NCBI RefSeq assembly: GCF_030463565.1
Contig: NC_134644.1
Location: 127,717,388 to 127,781,387, forward strand
Direction of reading: 5' to 3'
DNA from: Pelecanus crispus
Lineage: Eukaryota; Chordata; Aves; Pelecaniformes; Pelecanidae
Length of the DNA stretch: 64,000 nucleotides
A model generated the notes under the pieces. That model was not told where the DNA came from, did no database searches, and saw only the letters and a program-made list of their open reading frames with translations. Below, one piece after another: positions 1 to 12,949 of this stretch (position 1 is its first letter; every line of letters begins with the position of its first letter). Made by a program: the position numbers and the translations under genes.

Positions 1-3000
1 TACTTTTATTCTATTACTACTTTCTCTCTCTTCTGCTATTATATTGAAAAGCTGCATACACAGAAGTACAAAGTGCCATTCAAACCATAAAGCAAACAAA
101 AGAAATAAAAAGTTATTTATTTATAGAATTGTTTTATTTGAAGTCATTTTAAGTATGGCATAATAATAGCATATTTGAAAGTCAGAGAAGTGATTTTTAA
201 AAAAAAGGTCGATTGTGTCTTTTAAGGGCTGTTCATATAAATACTGTAGCTCTTTATAGTAAGAAGCTTTATAGTAGTCAAACAAAATCCTGTGCAGATT
301 ACTGTTGCTTGAGGGCAAAATAACTTTCATAGCATTCAGGAAGGCATGCTGTTGCAGCCCCACAGCAGAATACACATGCTGCCTGGCAGCACACTAACAT
401 GGCAGCAAGCTTGAGAGGCCACATATAAAAGCAGATAGGTAGGAATTTGTTCTCGTTGCCATGGTGTTTGGACACTGTTCTTTCCCTCTCTTCTGGAAAC
501 ATGCAGCCCTAACCTGTAGCCAGGTTCAGCCCCAGATAGGCAGTCAGGTCCCAGTAGCATATGGACAAAAATTTTACTGATTCTTTTTTTAAATGAGGTT
601 TCTGGCATTTGTGGCTGAGGAGGAAAACTCCAGACAGTGAAGCGTGCAGTGTCTGTTCAGTGGTGTTCCAAGTAGCCTAAATCCCACCTAAGCACACTGC
701 CAGCCGGCCACTGGCTCACAGCAGGAGCCTCACAGAGATGGGTGCTGCTCCCTGCTTGGTCCGGAGGGCCGTCAGGAAGGATGGTGCCACTGCTGCTTCC
801 TTTGTCCGCAGGGCCCGGGAGAGGGAGAGGCGGCGGAGCGGCCTCACCCCGTAATGAGATTTTCTTCCCCGGCATGTCAGTGGGAAGAGGGTTTGCAGGA
901 GATCAGGGGTGGTCCTGGGGTCTCACCTAGCTGGTGGCCTCTTTGCCCCAGTCCCTCTCTACCTGCCAGTCTGCAGAAAATGCTCTCAAATTCTTAGCTG
1001 TTCTAAAATTTCTGGCACCTTAATGATTATCTTGGATAAGGGGTGGGATGAGCTCACCACATCAGTTTCCCTTGTAGTTTGTGCCAAGCTGTGAATATAA
1101 AATGCCAGGTTCTGGTTATAAAAGCACACTATCTGATATATACGGCACAGTTCCCTTAACATCCTTAAGCTAACTGCAACAAAACGGACCAGACATGCAT
1201 ACCAATTTTAGCTTTTCAACTACTAATGTCATGGTACTATTTTCAGTGACTTTGGTTTTATCACGCTGCCATTAGCGCCAGTGAACTACTGTAGTTGAAA
1301 GGTTGTTGGCATATCCTTCGTAATTTTGAAAATAAAATATCCTTGTCTCCCTCTGGCTGAGTGGTTAAATCACACTACAGTGGCCCTACTTGATAATTTT
1401 CTCATGAAAGACTCAAATCCTAGGGTTAATTAAAGCATGGAATAAGTATCTAGGGAGGCATACGTAAATGCTAACAGGATTCCTACTACATATCTACAGA
1501 GGCAAACATCACCATGTATAGTTTATGCTAAGCTCAGGACAGAAAATCCTTAGATCTCTTACAAGGCAGGATTTTTATATTTTGTGACAGATGTAGCCAA
1601 GAAAAAACGCAAACGATAACAAAACCAAACAAAATTTTATAGCGACAATACGTAAGTATATCCTTAATAATCACAGGGATTAAGCATTCTGGGAAATTGT
1701 ATAAAGCTTTGTATTTACAGGAACGTTAATACCCATTCCTATCAGAGGAACCTGGATCTAGGGTCACAAAGCGAGGAAGACTGCTGTGTCCGACTGAAAC
1801 TGCCAGGGAAACTAGCAGCCAGAATTACCTACTGGTAATGTAATCTGGCCAGTGCTGCAGGCCAGAATATTATGGAGAAGAACTGCATGATCCATAATGA
1901 TAGGTGATCAGAAATATTGTTCAGCTTCTTGCCTAAAAAGCCTGGTTTCGAGAACATCCACTGGCACACATCATCCGCCCCCGGCACCACCGCGGGCACC
2001 AACTCAGAGGGAAAGGTGGCACCTCCCGACTTCCACCCTCCTCCTCGGCTGGCCTCCATATTCCCCCTGAGGTTTCTTTTTCTGTACAGGCTTGACCCTC
2101 TTTAGTTTATGCTGGTTAGCTGGGTAAGGGGAAATAAATGGATGAAGTAACCTAGAGCTTTTGGCAGAAGCCCTCATCTCTCTTCTGTCAGCAGCTGTTT
2201 GGACCACTCTGGCATAAGGGGATTCTGCAGAGGGTCTTTCCAGCCCCTGGATCGCCTGGATTTAGGTCTGCACTCCTGTAACTGATTTTGTTCATTTTAA
2301 AAGAGGTTAAGGTTTGTCTACTCAAAGCAGAGCCTTAGGAGATGTACTGATACCATCTGCTTTAAGCATCCAACTTGGATGCAATTCAGAGGACAGCGTT
2401 AGGAGCAGCAATTCCCTGTAACTTCGTTGTAGAGAGGCAGGTGTCTCTACGCGGGCAATTCAGGTCATTCATGTTAGATGCTTAAAATAGAAGATACGCA
2501 AATTCAGAACGTCTGCTCTCTTCACCTAGTTCATTGCTTACATTTATTTATGTCTTAAACGTGATTTGTCATCGAGCTGCTGAAAGAAACCTTGCACTCT
2601 TAAAATTGCCTGCCCAATGTAAAAAAATGTGCATCTACATTAGATCATGACTGCGTGCCCATTACAACACGTGTGCCCCCAGCACATGCACACGCTTCAC
2701 GCCTAAGTTTCCTGGGAGGTGGTACAGCGGGATTGCTGGGTAGCCAGTGGGGGGGAGTGAGAGGGCAGGAGGCTGCCGGGCAGGACCGGCAGCAGCCACG
2801 TTGCTTTCGGGTGAGTGGCGAGAGGCCGGTGGTTGGGCTGATTTAGCCCAGATAGTTTTTGAGGTGGTTTGAGCTATTGCCTTTGTAGAAACATGTTAAA
2901 ATAAAAATGAAGAAATGTGGTTTGAATAAAACCCTCTCTGCAGGAGTGTAGGAGTGACCATAGTGGTGGGGAACCTAACTACTAATTTATTTGGGGATCT

Positions 3001-3591
3001 TTTTTTAAATGTGTTCTTTTGAGAACCATTAGAAAAAGGCCATTTCTTCAAACCACTTCCTGGCCCCTTGTGCCTGCATGTTTGTTCCCATGCTTTGGAA
3101 GTGCTCAAGCTGTCACTCTGCTGCATAGTTGTGGTCCAGTCTTCAAACATTTGTTCTCCCCAAGTGTTGTATTGCTGCTTCCTACAGCAATCGCTAGCCT
3201 TGTGTTCAGTGCCATAGTAACCGTTCCCTGGAAGGGTAGCAGGACGAGATGAGGAACATGTCAAGCACCCAAGAGAGAGAAAACGCGAAGCCAGACCTGA
3301 CAAAGTCCTGACATGGATGGGAAATTATTGACAACACTTTGTGGCGGCCAGTGAGTTGTCCTTAACAAAAGAAGTAAATAAGCAATTCAGAATAGTGAGC
3401 AAAAAATTACGAGCAGCTCACCAGTATTTAACAAGGGATTGCACAGACCACTTGTGTGGAAAAAGATGCTTGTGGCAGCCTGGAGAATACAGATCAAAAC
3501 TCCCAGATCCTAGGTCATTCACAGCCAGCACATTCACCTTGGGGAAGAGGTAGGAATGATGGGAAGGAGGCTGGAAATGCTGTATATCCTT

Positions 3592-3610
3592 CTTGCTTGC
3601 TTGCTTGCTT
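3592..3610. repeat. (CTTG)n microsatellite
   Basis: Four uninterrupted CTTG units followed by CTT. This is a short simple repeat with no sign of function. Confidence 0.85.
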
Positions 3611-5500
3611 CCTCTCTTTTTCTCTTCCCACATGCAGCTGCGGAGGTGCATGCAGGCAGGATTGCTGTACTCACTCTCTGCCAAGGTACGGTTCCTTATT
3701 TGGCTTGGTGTGAGGGCATACCCGGGTGGCACTCCTGTCCTCCCAGCCACCCCGCGGGATCATCGTTGGTAGGTGGAACGCAAGGCTGAGCCCAGTCTCC
3801 GGATGGCAGAGTGTTTGTTCATCCTGACCTGTTTTGGTGAAAGTACTTTATTTTGCATTCAGAGTTCAGTCGCAACCAGAGGCATGCACCGAGCGAGAAA
3901 TTCCACTCATCAAATAATTGAAATAATTTTTCGGGGCACTGTGGGTTCTCACACCATAGATTCTCATACCATAGGGCTTGCCTGGGCTTTTGGCTGCCAG
4001 CAGCATCCACTGCCAGCTATGGGATACTTGGATCTTCAGGGAGGAGGGAGTAGGGGGAAGGAGGGCCTGTAAAGACTTCAGTTGTCACAACCCTTTTTCG
4101 GCTACTGTGAGATTAAGGCCGCAGTTCCGTAACACAAGCTCTCTGCCTGCCTGCCTCAGTGCAAGGTCTCCCCCATGCCAACCCCTCCGCTGCTTGCTCC
4201 TGTCTCTGCACGCTCCTTCATTGCCGGAACAAAATATTTGCAGTGCCATGAAGTGGCTCAGCCGTGGAGATGTTTCAGCATTGTATTTCCACCACTCTGG
4301 CCTGAAGCATTATTAATTTGAGAAGGGCACCCAAGTCAGCTTGCATTGAGACGGACTTGTTAGTGCTGGTGCAGCTGCGGCCGTGCCAGGCGGAGGGAGG
4401 CTGGGCTCTGCAGAGCCCTCTGGCTGTCTCTGCCCTCCCGTGCTCCTGCTTGCAGGGGAGCTCATGGGTTCTCCAAAGCTGGAGAATGCTGTTGGGGCTT
4501 GCAGGACCCGGATCTCTGAGGAGCACCTGGTGGTGCTCCAGGCAGCTGTATGAGGACTTGCCTGGGTCCAGCGCAGCGGGCCGGGAGCCGGAGCTGGCAC
4601 AGCATCTTGCTGACACCCTCGGGAGCCAGCTGGGTGCCCCTACACCATGCCCACCAGCCCTGCCGAGACACAGAGCAGCTTGTGTTGATGGGGCTTAGTA
4701 GTTCTGGCTCCTTGTGAAAGCAATTAAATGAGGAAAAAAGTGAGCACTGACCTCTGTATAAAGGGAAGCCTAGGACTGTGATCATCTGTGGCTCAGAAAT
4801 CAGGCAGTGAACAGACCCAACCACAGGTGTTTGCTTTTAATATCTTGCAATCTCGTGGGGTCTGCAGGCTGACCTTCAGCCATTTGGACAGCACTAGGGA
4901 GGCCTTTTCTACTCATCAACTGGAGCAGCTGCCCAGCGCATGGGGCAGGGGTGCTGCAAAGGCAGCGTGAAGGAAGTCCCACTGTCTGTCAGGCAAGTAG
5001 GGATGGCGAGAAGAGATGTGATTCCCTGTGCTGGTTCCTGCTTGGCTTCAGAAGTGCCAGAGCAGTTCTGGAGCAGTGCCACTACTCCGTCTTTTGCGCT
5101 CACACCGTGTTTTAAAGGGAGAGTCAAGTCTCAGCGGCTGCTGCAGGCTGAGTTCCTCCAGAGGGAGTCAGTTCTCATAGGAGCCAGGCTTTACCTTTAT
5201 TTTGCGTGGCTTGAGTATTGTGTGAGAGGATCAGTTATCCCACAGCAGTAGGAAGAGAGCCCTGTAGGAGGCTCAGTAGTGTTTCTGATGAGAAAATATT
5301 CTGATGGAAAAGTGGCCATTTGTCTTACAAATCCAAATGGGCTGGATACCGTCTGTGTAAGGCAGCCCCTGGCCAACAGGTGTTTAAAGAAAGGGAGAAT
5401 AACCTTCCTTTGAGTACATTTGACATTGGCTCAGTCTCCTGTTGCATTTTCCAGGTAGTGTATTAACTGACTCTGTTCCAGAACAGTAAGTACATGACGA

Positions 5501-5532
5501 TGCTTCAAGCATCAATGCTTCAAGCTTCAAGC
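5501..5532. repeat. Short imperfect tandem repeat of a CTTCAAGC-like unit
   Basis: The unit TGCTTCAAGC recurs with small changes (TGCTTCAAGC, ATCAATGCTTCAAGC, TTCAAGC). It is local slippage-type duplication in non-coding DNA. Confidence 0.6.
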
Positions 5533-8500
5533 CCGACTCTTTCCATACAAAAGTAAGTGCCACCTGGAAGCTGGTTCCTGCCTTCCTTAAGAGCATGTTC
5601 CAGGTGCCTGCCTGTGTTAACAGAAGAGTTCAGGGCTGTTCCCTATTACTGACAAGCACAATTTCTAAAACTGGCATGCTTTTCCTGCAGGTCCCCTGAA
5701 GTTTGGTACAAACCCATAGGAGTGAAGGAGAACTGGGTTTGGGGGGGAACACAGCAGAAGAAATACAGACTGTGAAAGCGTGAAATCGTGAGTGATGCAG
5801 GAGTCTGCTTTTAGCCTTGGGACACCAGAGCAAACATGAATTATTGAAATTATGGCTCTGTTAATCTTTGTGTTGTCAGCCCTTCTATAAACAGTGAGCA
5901 GGTGCTGTATGTCCGTAAGTCCTGTTGAGTGGGAAAGAGCTCTGGTCAAGGAGCAGGGAGGCGTCTGCTGGGGCTCCAGCCTGCAGCTTCAGGTGCATGA
6001 CCTGGATCATTGGTCGGCTGAGACAGAGGGATGCTGCTCTTCAAAAGCCTGTGTTCGTTTCTTTTAAAACAGGTGACATCCTTTAGTAGTCCATGAGGCT
6101 CCCTCAGTACGTTTTCTTTTTTTCTTGTTTACTCTACATGCAAGTAGAGTGAAGTCACTAGAAGTATACAAGACAGACAGTAACATTAATAGACGTGCAT
6201 GGAAGGTTTGCTTGCCTTTCAGCTTTTGGGGTTTTTTTTGCAGTTGTTTGTGTGTAAAGGACTTATCACAGAGTTTGCAAATGACTGTGTAACAACTGAA
6301 ACTCCATCACATTATACAACTTCAGGATGTGCTTTATGGGCTATCTGTTCTCCTGATAGTCAGTACTTGGGGAAGAAAATTCACTGTGTGCTAACAATTA
6401 AGAGGATATGCGTTGAGTAATTGTAGAAAATATTCTCAGGAGAATCCTCTTGCACCATTTGTTTTGTCCCTGTATTCAGAATGCCAGACAGAATTTTAAA
6501 GGGGAATAAAAAAAGAAATTCCTACTTCAAGGCAAAGTAAGGTGAGTGTTCCAGGAGCCTGCATTGCTGTTTTCTGTCTTCAGAGGTCTCTTAGAACAGC
6601 TGCAGCTCTGAACATCTACAAAACTGGAGATCTGTGAGCTCCAAAGCCAGCCTTTCCTGGCGGTTACAGTAAGGTACAGATTCCACAAACAGCTTTGCAG
6701 GTCCTGTATGAAAATAGAGTAAAAATATGAACTTGGGCAGAGTTTAACTCTACTCATAAAGCAGTAAGAGAGAATGAATTAGTAGTTGTCATTTTATTTT
6801 TATTTTGGACTCTCTAACAGGGTGGGTCAAGATCCATGATAGTAGAGGCTGTTTATTCTGCATCTTCCATCACATTCAGATAAATAGAAAACCCAGCAGA
6901 AAAGCTGACCTTTCGATGATGCAGTTGCAGGACTACGTTCATATTTAAGACGCTCCTGGAGCAATAGTATCTTTCACACCTTGAACAGACTTTTTATCTT
7001 GGAAACAAGAAGTAGTTATTCTGACTCAAAACACCTAGCAGGTTTTGGGGAAGGCTGGTTGCTGGGAAAACCCCATTAGGACCACTTCAGAAAAGCCTGG
7101 CATAGTTTGTATGGCACGTGTCAGGCTGCTGCGCTTGAAGAAACTTCCTACAGGTGAAAGGCTTGGCTCCATTGCACATTCAGTCCTCTTCTGTCTGCTG
7201 AAACTGCTGGAGGAAGACTATGGCCCTGCTTCGCAGGAAGAATTTGTTCTCAAAGATGCAGTTGCAAGGCTGGGACCTTAGAGGTGGCAATTCATGTATT
7301 CTAGTACACTTCTGAAGGCAGACTTTGAATGGTATTACTAAGATGTCTCAGCAGTGCAAGAATTCATTTGAAGCTGTAAAGCATCAATGTTTAACTCAAA
7401 AGGCTCTGCTATGGTTAGTAGTCATGCTTAATGCAGTAGGGCAATGAGTATTTAGCATTTTCCAGATAACTACAGTTCTGTTCCACAAGCAAACAGTTTT
7501 GTAAAAGTTTTTTTCCAGGCCAAGAGGGTGGAAGTGCATGGCTGTTTTGTTTCTGAAGGTGTAAATCTGGTGTTTGTCACCTATGCTGGCTCTGCATCTA
7601 TACCATTGCATTTCTGTCTGCCGAGCATGATTATGTGACTGCAATTCCTATGGAGATAGGGACCTAAATTTTGAAACCAGTGAATGGCAGGAGCAGAAAA
7701 ATAATGATCAGCTGTTTAAGGGATCAGTGATGATTTCATACTATTAAGTCATTTGTTTTCTTAAAAATAAACCCCAAGTCCCCCAAAGCAAAACATACAG
7801 TTTAAATGTGTCTTTCTTTTTTACACTTTGCCACAACTTAGCTCTCGCAGGTGCCATGAGTCTATCTGGGTTAGATTTGCTGCACAAGAAAACAACCCTG
7901 ACTTTTACCGGGTGGGTGGACAGGAAAAAAAAAAACCCAACTTTTTGTCAGTCTTTTGTGTTGCAGCAGCTGGATTCATTGCTGCTATGGCAACACACCA
8001 CATGATGAGGTGTATTAGATTGCTCTGTGCGGAGCACGAGGGGGAAAATGAGCACAGCTCCTTGCTGAAGGTAAAGGTTACGCTGGAGTTTCTGCCGGAG
8101 AGCTGGGGAAGGTCAAATGCTCCAGTTCCCAGCACATGTTGTGCTCAGCGGAAGGGAGCAGGGGCGTGTGGCGGTATTAAACTGCAGAACCAGGTAAGGT
8201 ACAACTTCATCGATTAACCTGAGATCTTACCCTCCTCAGTGTGGCAACACAACTTTCCACAGAGTTTTCTCTTAGTTTTTCCAAGTGTTCTTTTTTAAAG
8301 TTACTTTGCTAATGTGGCAATGTGAATACATTGACAGTGGGTTAAGCTGTTAAGAGAGACTCTCTTACTGCAGAGAGACAAGTCTTACAGATTAGGAGGT
8401 GATTGCCCTCAAATTGATGCAAAAGTGTGTGTAGATTTCTGCTGTTGTTTCAGCTTTACTTCAAGGTATTGAACAAGTTTTGGTTTTGTTACTGTCTGCA

Positions 8501-8615
8501 CAGTGGTTCAGAACATCTCTGTTGTCAGTCAGAATCCAAGGCTTACCTACTTAGTGTTTTTTATCATCAGTACTTTTTAACGATCTGCTGTCCTTAGCAT
8601 TTATTAACATTTTTT

Positions 8616-8637
8616 CCTCCCTCCCTCCTTCCCTCCT
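8616..8637. repeat. Polypyrimidine (CCTC/CCTT)n tract
   Basis: A run made only of C and T with a four-base periodicity (CCTC, CCTC, CCTT, CCCT). It resembles a microsatellite. A splice-acceptor role is possible, but no exon could be seen downstream. Confidence 0.6.
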
Positions 8638-11600
8638 GATCAGATGCATCAGTGTGCCTGGGTCTTCTTGGAAATTAATTTTCATGTCATTTCCTCCTTC
8701 AGATTTTATGCTGCCTTCCTAAGTCTGGCAGTTTTGTTAACACAGTTAGGCAAACTTCAGTGCCCCTGAAAGGACGTGGAAGTGGAAACAGTGCCACAGG
8801 ATATTATGTTTTTTACCCTGTTAACCATTCATCCACATACAGGTAAATAGAAATAATTAACGTCAGCATTGAATGTATCTGTTTATTCACACCCATATCA
8901 AACTCAAAAAAATATTTACTCTCCCATGTTCTCTATGCACCTTCTTTTCATTTTTACACATCACTAGGTTAAAGGTGACAGGCTTTCAGGTAGCATCCAT
9001 TAGGTGGAGGAAGACAACAGTACTTTAGAAAGGAAAAAGCTGCGGGACCAAAATGGTGGTGAAGAGGGTAGATAGCATGCCTGAAATTCAAGTTAGATGG
9101 TTCAGTACCTTTCCTGCCTCACACGAGGCGTTTCCAACATTTTGAATACTTTCTATTATCTGCAACTTAGAACATATTTCTTCCTTACCATGGGGCTCCT
9201 GTTTATTTCATCAAATAGTCCTTTTCTCTTCTGACAGTATAAGAGGTGGTTAAGAGCGTCAAACTTTTGCTCCATAGGTGATTCTGCTTACACAGATAAT
9301 AAGAATCAGAGGCAGAAATCCAAGAGCTTTTCATGCCAGTTTAGGAACAGTGGCGAGGCTAAAGACTCATCCACTCCCTGGTTCTGTCAGAAAGCACAAG
9401 GCACACGGTATGGATGTGTGTGCAAAGCCAGTCCATGGGAAAGGCTCCAGTGTGTTTCATGGTAGACAGATACAAAATAGGAGGAAAAAGTGGCCTGGCC
9501 CACTACTTTTACGTAGGGCATAGCAAAGGCGTGCAAATGTGCAGTCTTTCTCCACTGCTCTAAGTAAAAGATTTGAAGTGACCTTTCTGTTTCTCCAGAT
9601 ATATTTATATCCCTGGTGATCCAGTGCTTAAAAGCCCTCATTGCTACTGTAGGCAAATTGGAAGTATTCCTGTGGAAGCTGAGGACTGGTGTGAAGGTCA
9701 GCCTTTCCCCCCAACTCACCCCTTTTAGTTGGCAAGAAGCGACAGCCTGAGTTACGGTATAACTAAACCAAGTCTGAGTGGTAGGCAACTTAGCCACAAG
9801 CAAAGAGCAAGTGTGCTTTATGCAACGCTGTAGGGACTGCATGGTCAGAGCTCAGATCTAAATGAGGCTCCTCCAGCTGTAATGAAGTGACTTTAACAGA
9901 GGTGAAGAAAGAAGCAGCCGTCCTGCCCGTCAGCTCCCAGGAGAAAATTTGTGAAATAAAGAAGCATATAAACAAGCAGCCTGTTAACGATCCCAGAATA
10001 AGACAGGTTTGCAAGGAGATGGGTCGGGATTCTTGAAAATGAGGATTTGGAAAGGGTGGAAATCTTTGAAAAGGAAGATTAGCTGTACAAGGAAAAAGTC
10101 AAGCAAAGTAGGACTGTGATTTAGCTCTGATTCCACCAGTTCAAGCAGAGCAAGGAAAACCCAGATCAAATTATCTAAGCAATCAAAGAAGCTTAATCTA
10201 TCTAGATTTATGGACCTTGTTCAATTGGGTGAATGAGAAATCTAATTCAAACACCCAAGAGCTCTTTATCACTAATGCAGCACATCCATTGTGGCCCAAA
10301 GCATAAGGCACCAGGAATGCAAGTGATTCATAGCATAGTATCACTAACACACTATATAACTGACTGTCACAGAGATGCACTAGGGGTGAATTTGTCCAGG
10401 GACTTCAAAAATTAAGGAATCCAAATAAAAGGAGACAAAGCACCCTCTAATAAGTACTTCCCTCTCCATGAGTTTCATTTGTCTTTGGAATCAGAGCTGT
10501 GATAGTTTATCACAAGGAAGAGAGGAAAGGAAGTAAAGAGTCTTAGTTAGAGGCTTCATTATTAGGCAACAACAGCAAAACAAGATGGAAAAGAGTGTCT
10601 AGCTAGTCATCTTTGCTAGAGCAGCAAAAAGGTAACAGATTATGGAAATATGGGTATGGAAAATCATATTCTCAATGAAGCCTGGTGAACAGAAGGAACA
10701 TGAGCACTGTCAGCAAAAGGTAGTTTCCTTCACCAAAGTTTTCCTTCACCAAGTTTCCTTCCTCCGCATGGTTTTTCTAGGATCATATCAGACTCTACAA
10801 GTGTTCTCAAAGATGACAATCCTGGTCATGATTTGGTGAAGAATACTGTATTTTCAAGTATCACATTTTGTCCATTTTTAGGATCTGTGAGTGCATATGA
10901 ACATTCCCCCTTGGACTTTTGTTCCACTTACTTTCTACTGTCTCATTAATCCTGTTGAATCTTCTATAAAACCTTCAAAACAAGGGACAGTGTGTTCTAT
11001 GTCTACAGACTGCACAATGTATTAATACCCAGTGCTAACTGAAACCTCTGAAAGGTGCAGTAAAACAAATAATAATTATTTATAAAATATAGGTGCGTCT
11101 TGTACATGGACCAGCTGAGAAAGTTGTGGAAGACTGCTAAAATGTACTACTATACCATTTCACTGCACAATTTTGCTATTCAGATTTTACCCAGCATTAA
11201 AACTATAACTCACTAATAAAGTCAACAAATGTATGAGAGATCTCATCTGCCCACTGCTACAGATTAAAATCCAATTTATTATTTAGACAATTTATTAATA
11301 TAATAATTTTTTACTAGTTTTGGATTCATGGGAAACAGTGGAAAAGCCAAACTGACTCCACTGTAAATAAAAAAATTAATCCATTGGACTGACATGACTG
11401 TGTGTCAGCCTCTGAGAAGAAAGAAATCTGGGATCTTGATTACTAGGAATCAAAACAGACACAAAATTTTAAGGCTACATAATATGATGTGCATATGCCT
11501 TGTATGCAAATAATAACGTAGGCAAAATTCCAATATGGAACAACTTGCAGTGACTAATTGATGTAGGAATATGTGCACTAGGAGCAGGCCAGTCCCTCAC

Positions 11601-12931
11601 TCAGCTATCAGATGGCTGAGATATTTTTCTAGGGATAAATATGTACAAGGATGATTACAGTAGCAGATGCTAACTCTAGGAGCTTGGGCTCCACATCCAA
11701 ATGTTCATCTGGCTCAAATCAAAATGGGCAAAAGCATTTTCAAAGGGAGCGCTGACATCTCCAGGGCTCCATCTCGGATCAAGAGTGGGTGTATTGACAG
11801 CAGCCCAGGGTGTCTTCTTCACAGGCAGGAACTGTGCTCTCAGGGCCAGTTATCTCCGAAAGGTCCAGCCACTTAAAGCATTCAACATGGAGAATTAAAG
11901 AAATCTGTTCTCCTTGGAAGGAAGTTAGCTATGAAATCATCCCAAGAGAAGTTGATTCAGTTCTTCATAGAGCGCAAGAGCTTGTGGCATCAGGGTGTTT
12001 ATCTTGGATGTCTGTAGCTAGCTCCAGTACCCATTTTAGCTTTCTTTAATGGTGTGCTGAAACAGGTCAAACAGACACGACAACTTGCGGAAAATGAGGC
12101 TCTGGCTCCCGGACTGCCATGGCCACTGAGTGAGGAAGGGACGCTTCTATATGAATGCCTCAGGGAGAGATGTAAAGCTGCCACCTGGCCACATTTGCCT
12201 GTGGTCAAACTTCCTGTAATTCGTGCCTTCAATATTGCAAAGACCCAAGTGCTCACAGATCACGAGCCTATACTGCAGAACAGTCATGAGATGGTAGAGC
12301 TACTCTCCTTTCTGGCTCGTTGCGTGTTCTTTTCTGCAGCTGTGAACCGTGGAGAACTTTTAAGTTCACTGCAGAGCAAAGGAGTGTTCAGTCTCCTGTT
12401 TCCAGTAGCACAGGTTCTTAAGGAAAAAATGCCAAATGCTGTGACACTCTGAGAAGAGATCCTTTTTTCCTGATGGAGCAGTAGAGATACAGCCAAAACA
12501 AGAGCCCTCTGAGGTGGCCAAGGTGGGCATATAGTGCAGAGACCCTAAAACTTAGAGACTCATTTTGGAATATGCACAGATGATTGCTTTCAGTGAGGAA
12601 TTAACATCTTGTGAAAGAAGGAGAAAACAGCTCCTTTAACCAACAGCTCAGGGCATCTGGTGGCTCTTGGAGACGTTAGGTCTTTGAATGGAAAGGGAGC
12701 ATAGCTTCTTCGCACAAATTTGTCCCCCAATAAACCTGCACTGAGATAGTCTCTGGCTCTGAACATCAAAGACTAAACCTCCTATCCAGATCCTGTGCTA
12801 AAGAAAAGCTCCTCTCTGTGATTTCACCACCCTCTCTGTCAGCTTCAGGCTATACTAATTAATTAATCTACAAGACTCCTTCTCCCCCGCTGCCTGTCCC
12901 ATGTAACCTAACCCTCATATACATCCTTTTG

Positions 12932-12949
12932 TGTGTGTATATACACACA
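12932..12949. repeat. (TG)n/(CA)n perfect palindrome
   Basis: TGTGTGTATATACACACA is a perfect 18-bp inverted repeat formed by a short TG run meeting a CA run across a TATA centre. It is most likely a microsatellite and lies in otherwise featureless DNA. Confidence 0.8.

Noticed and set aside
9387-9842. 151-codon frame on the minus strand
   Set aside because: No motif or family resemblance, and no exon signals at its ends.
10724-10768. Repeated TTCCTTCACCAA units
   Set aside because: Two or three imperfect units without spacer structure. Not a CRISPR array or meaningful satellite.
12054-12452. 132-codon frame with a protein-like composition
   Set aside because: No recognisable domain, no good splice or promoter context, and a competing frame on the other strand. 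Chance is sufficient at this length in 64 kb.
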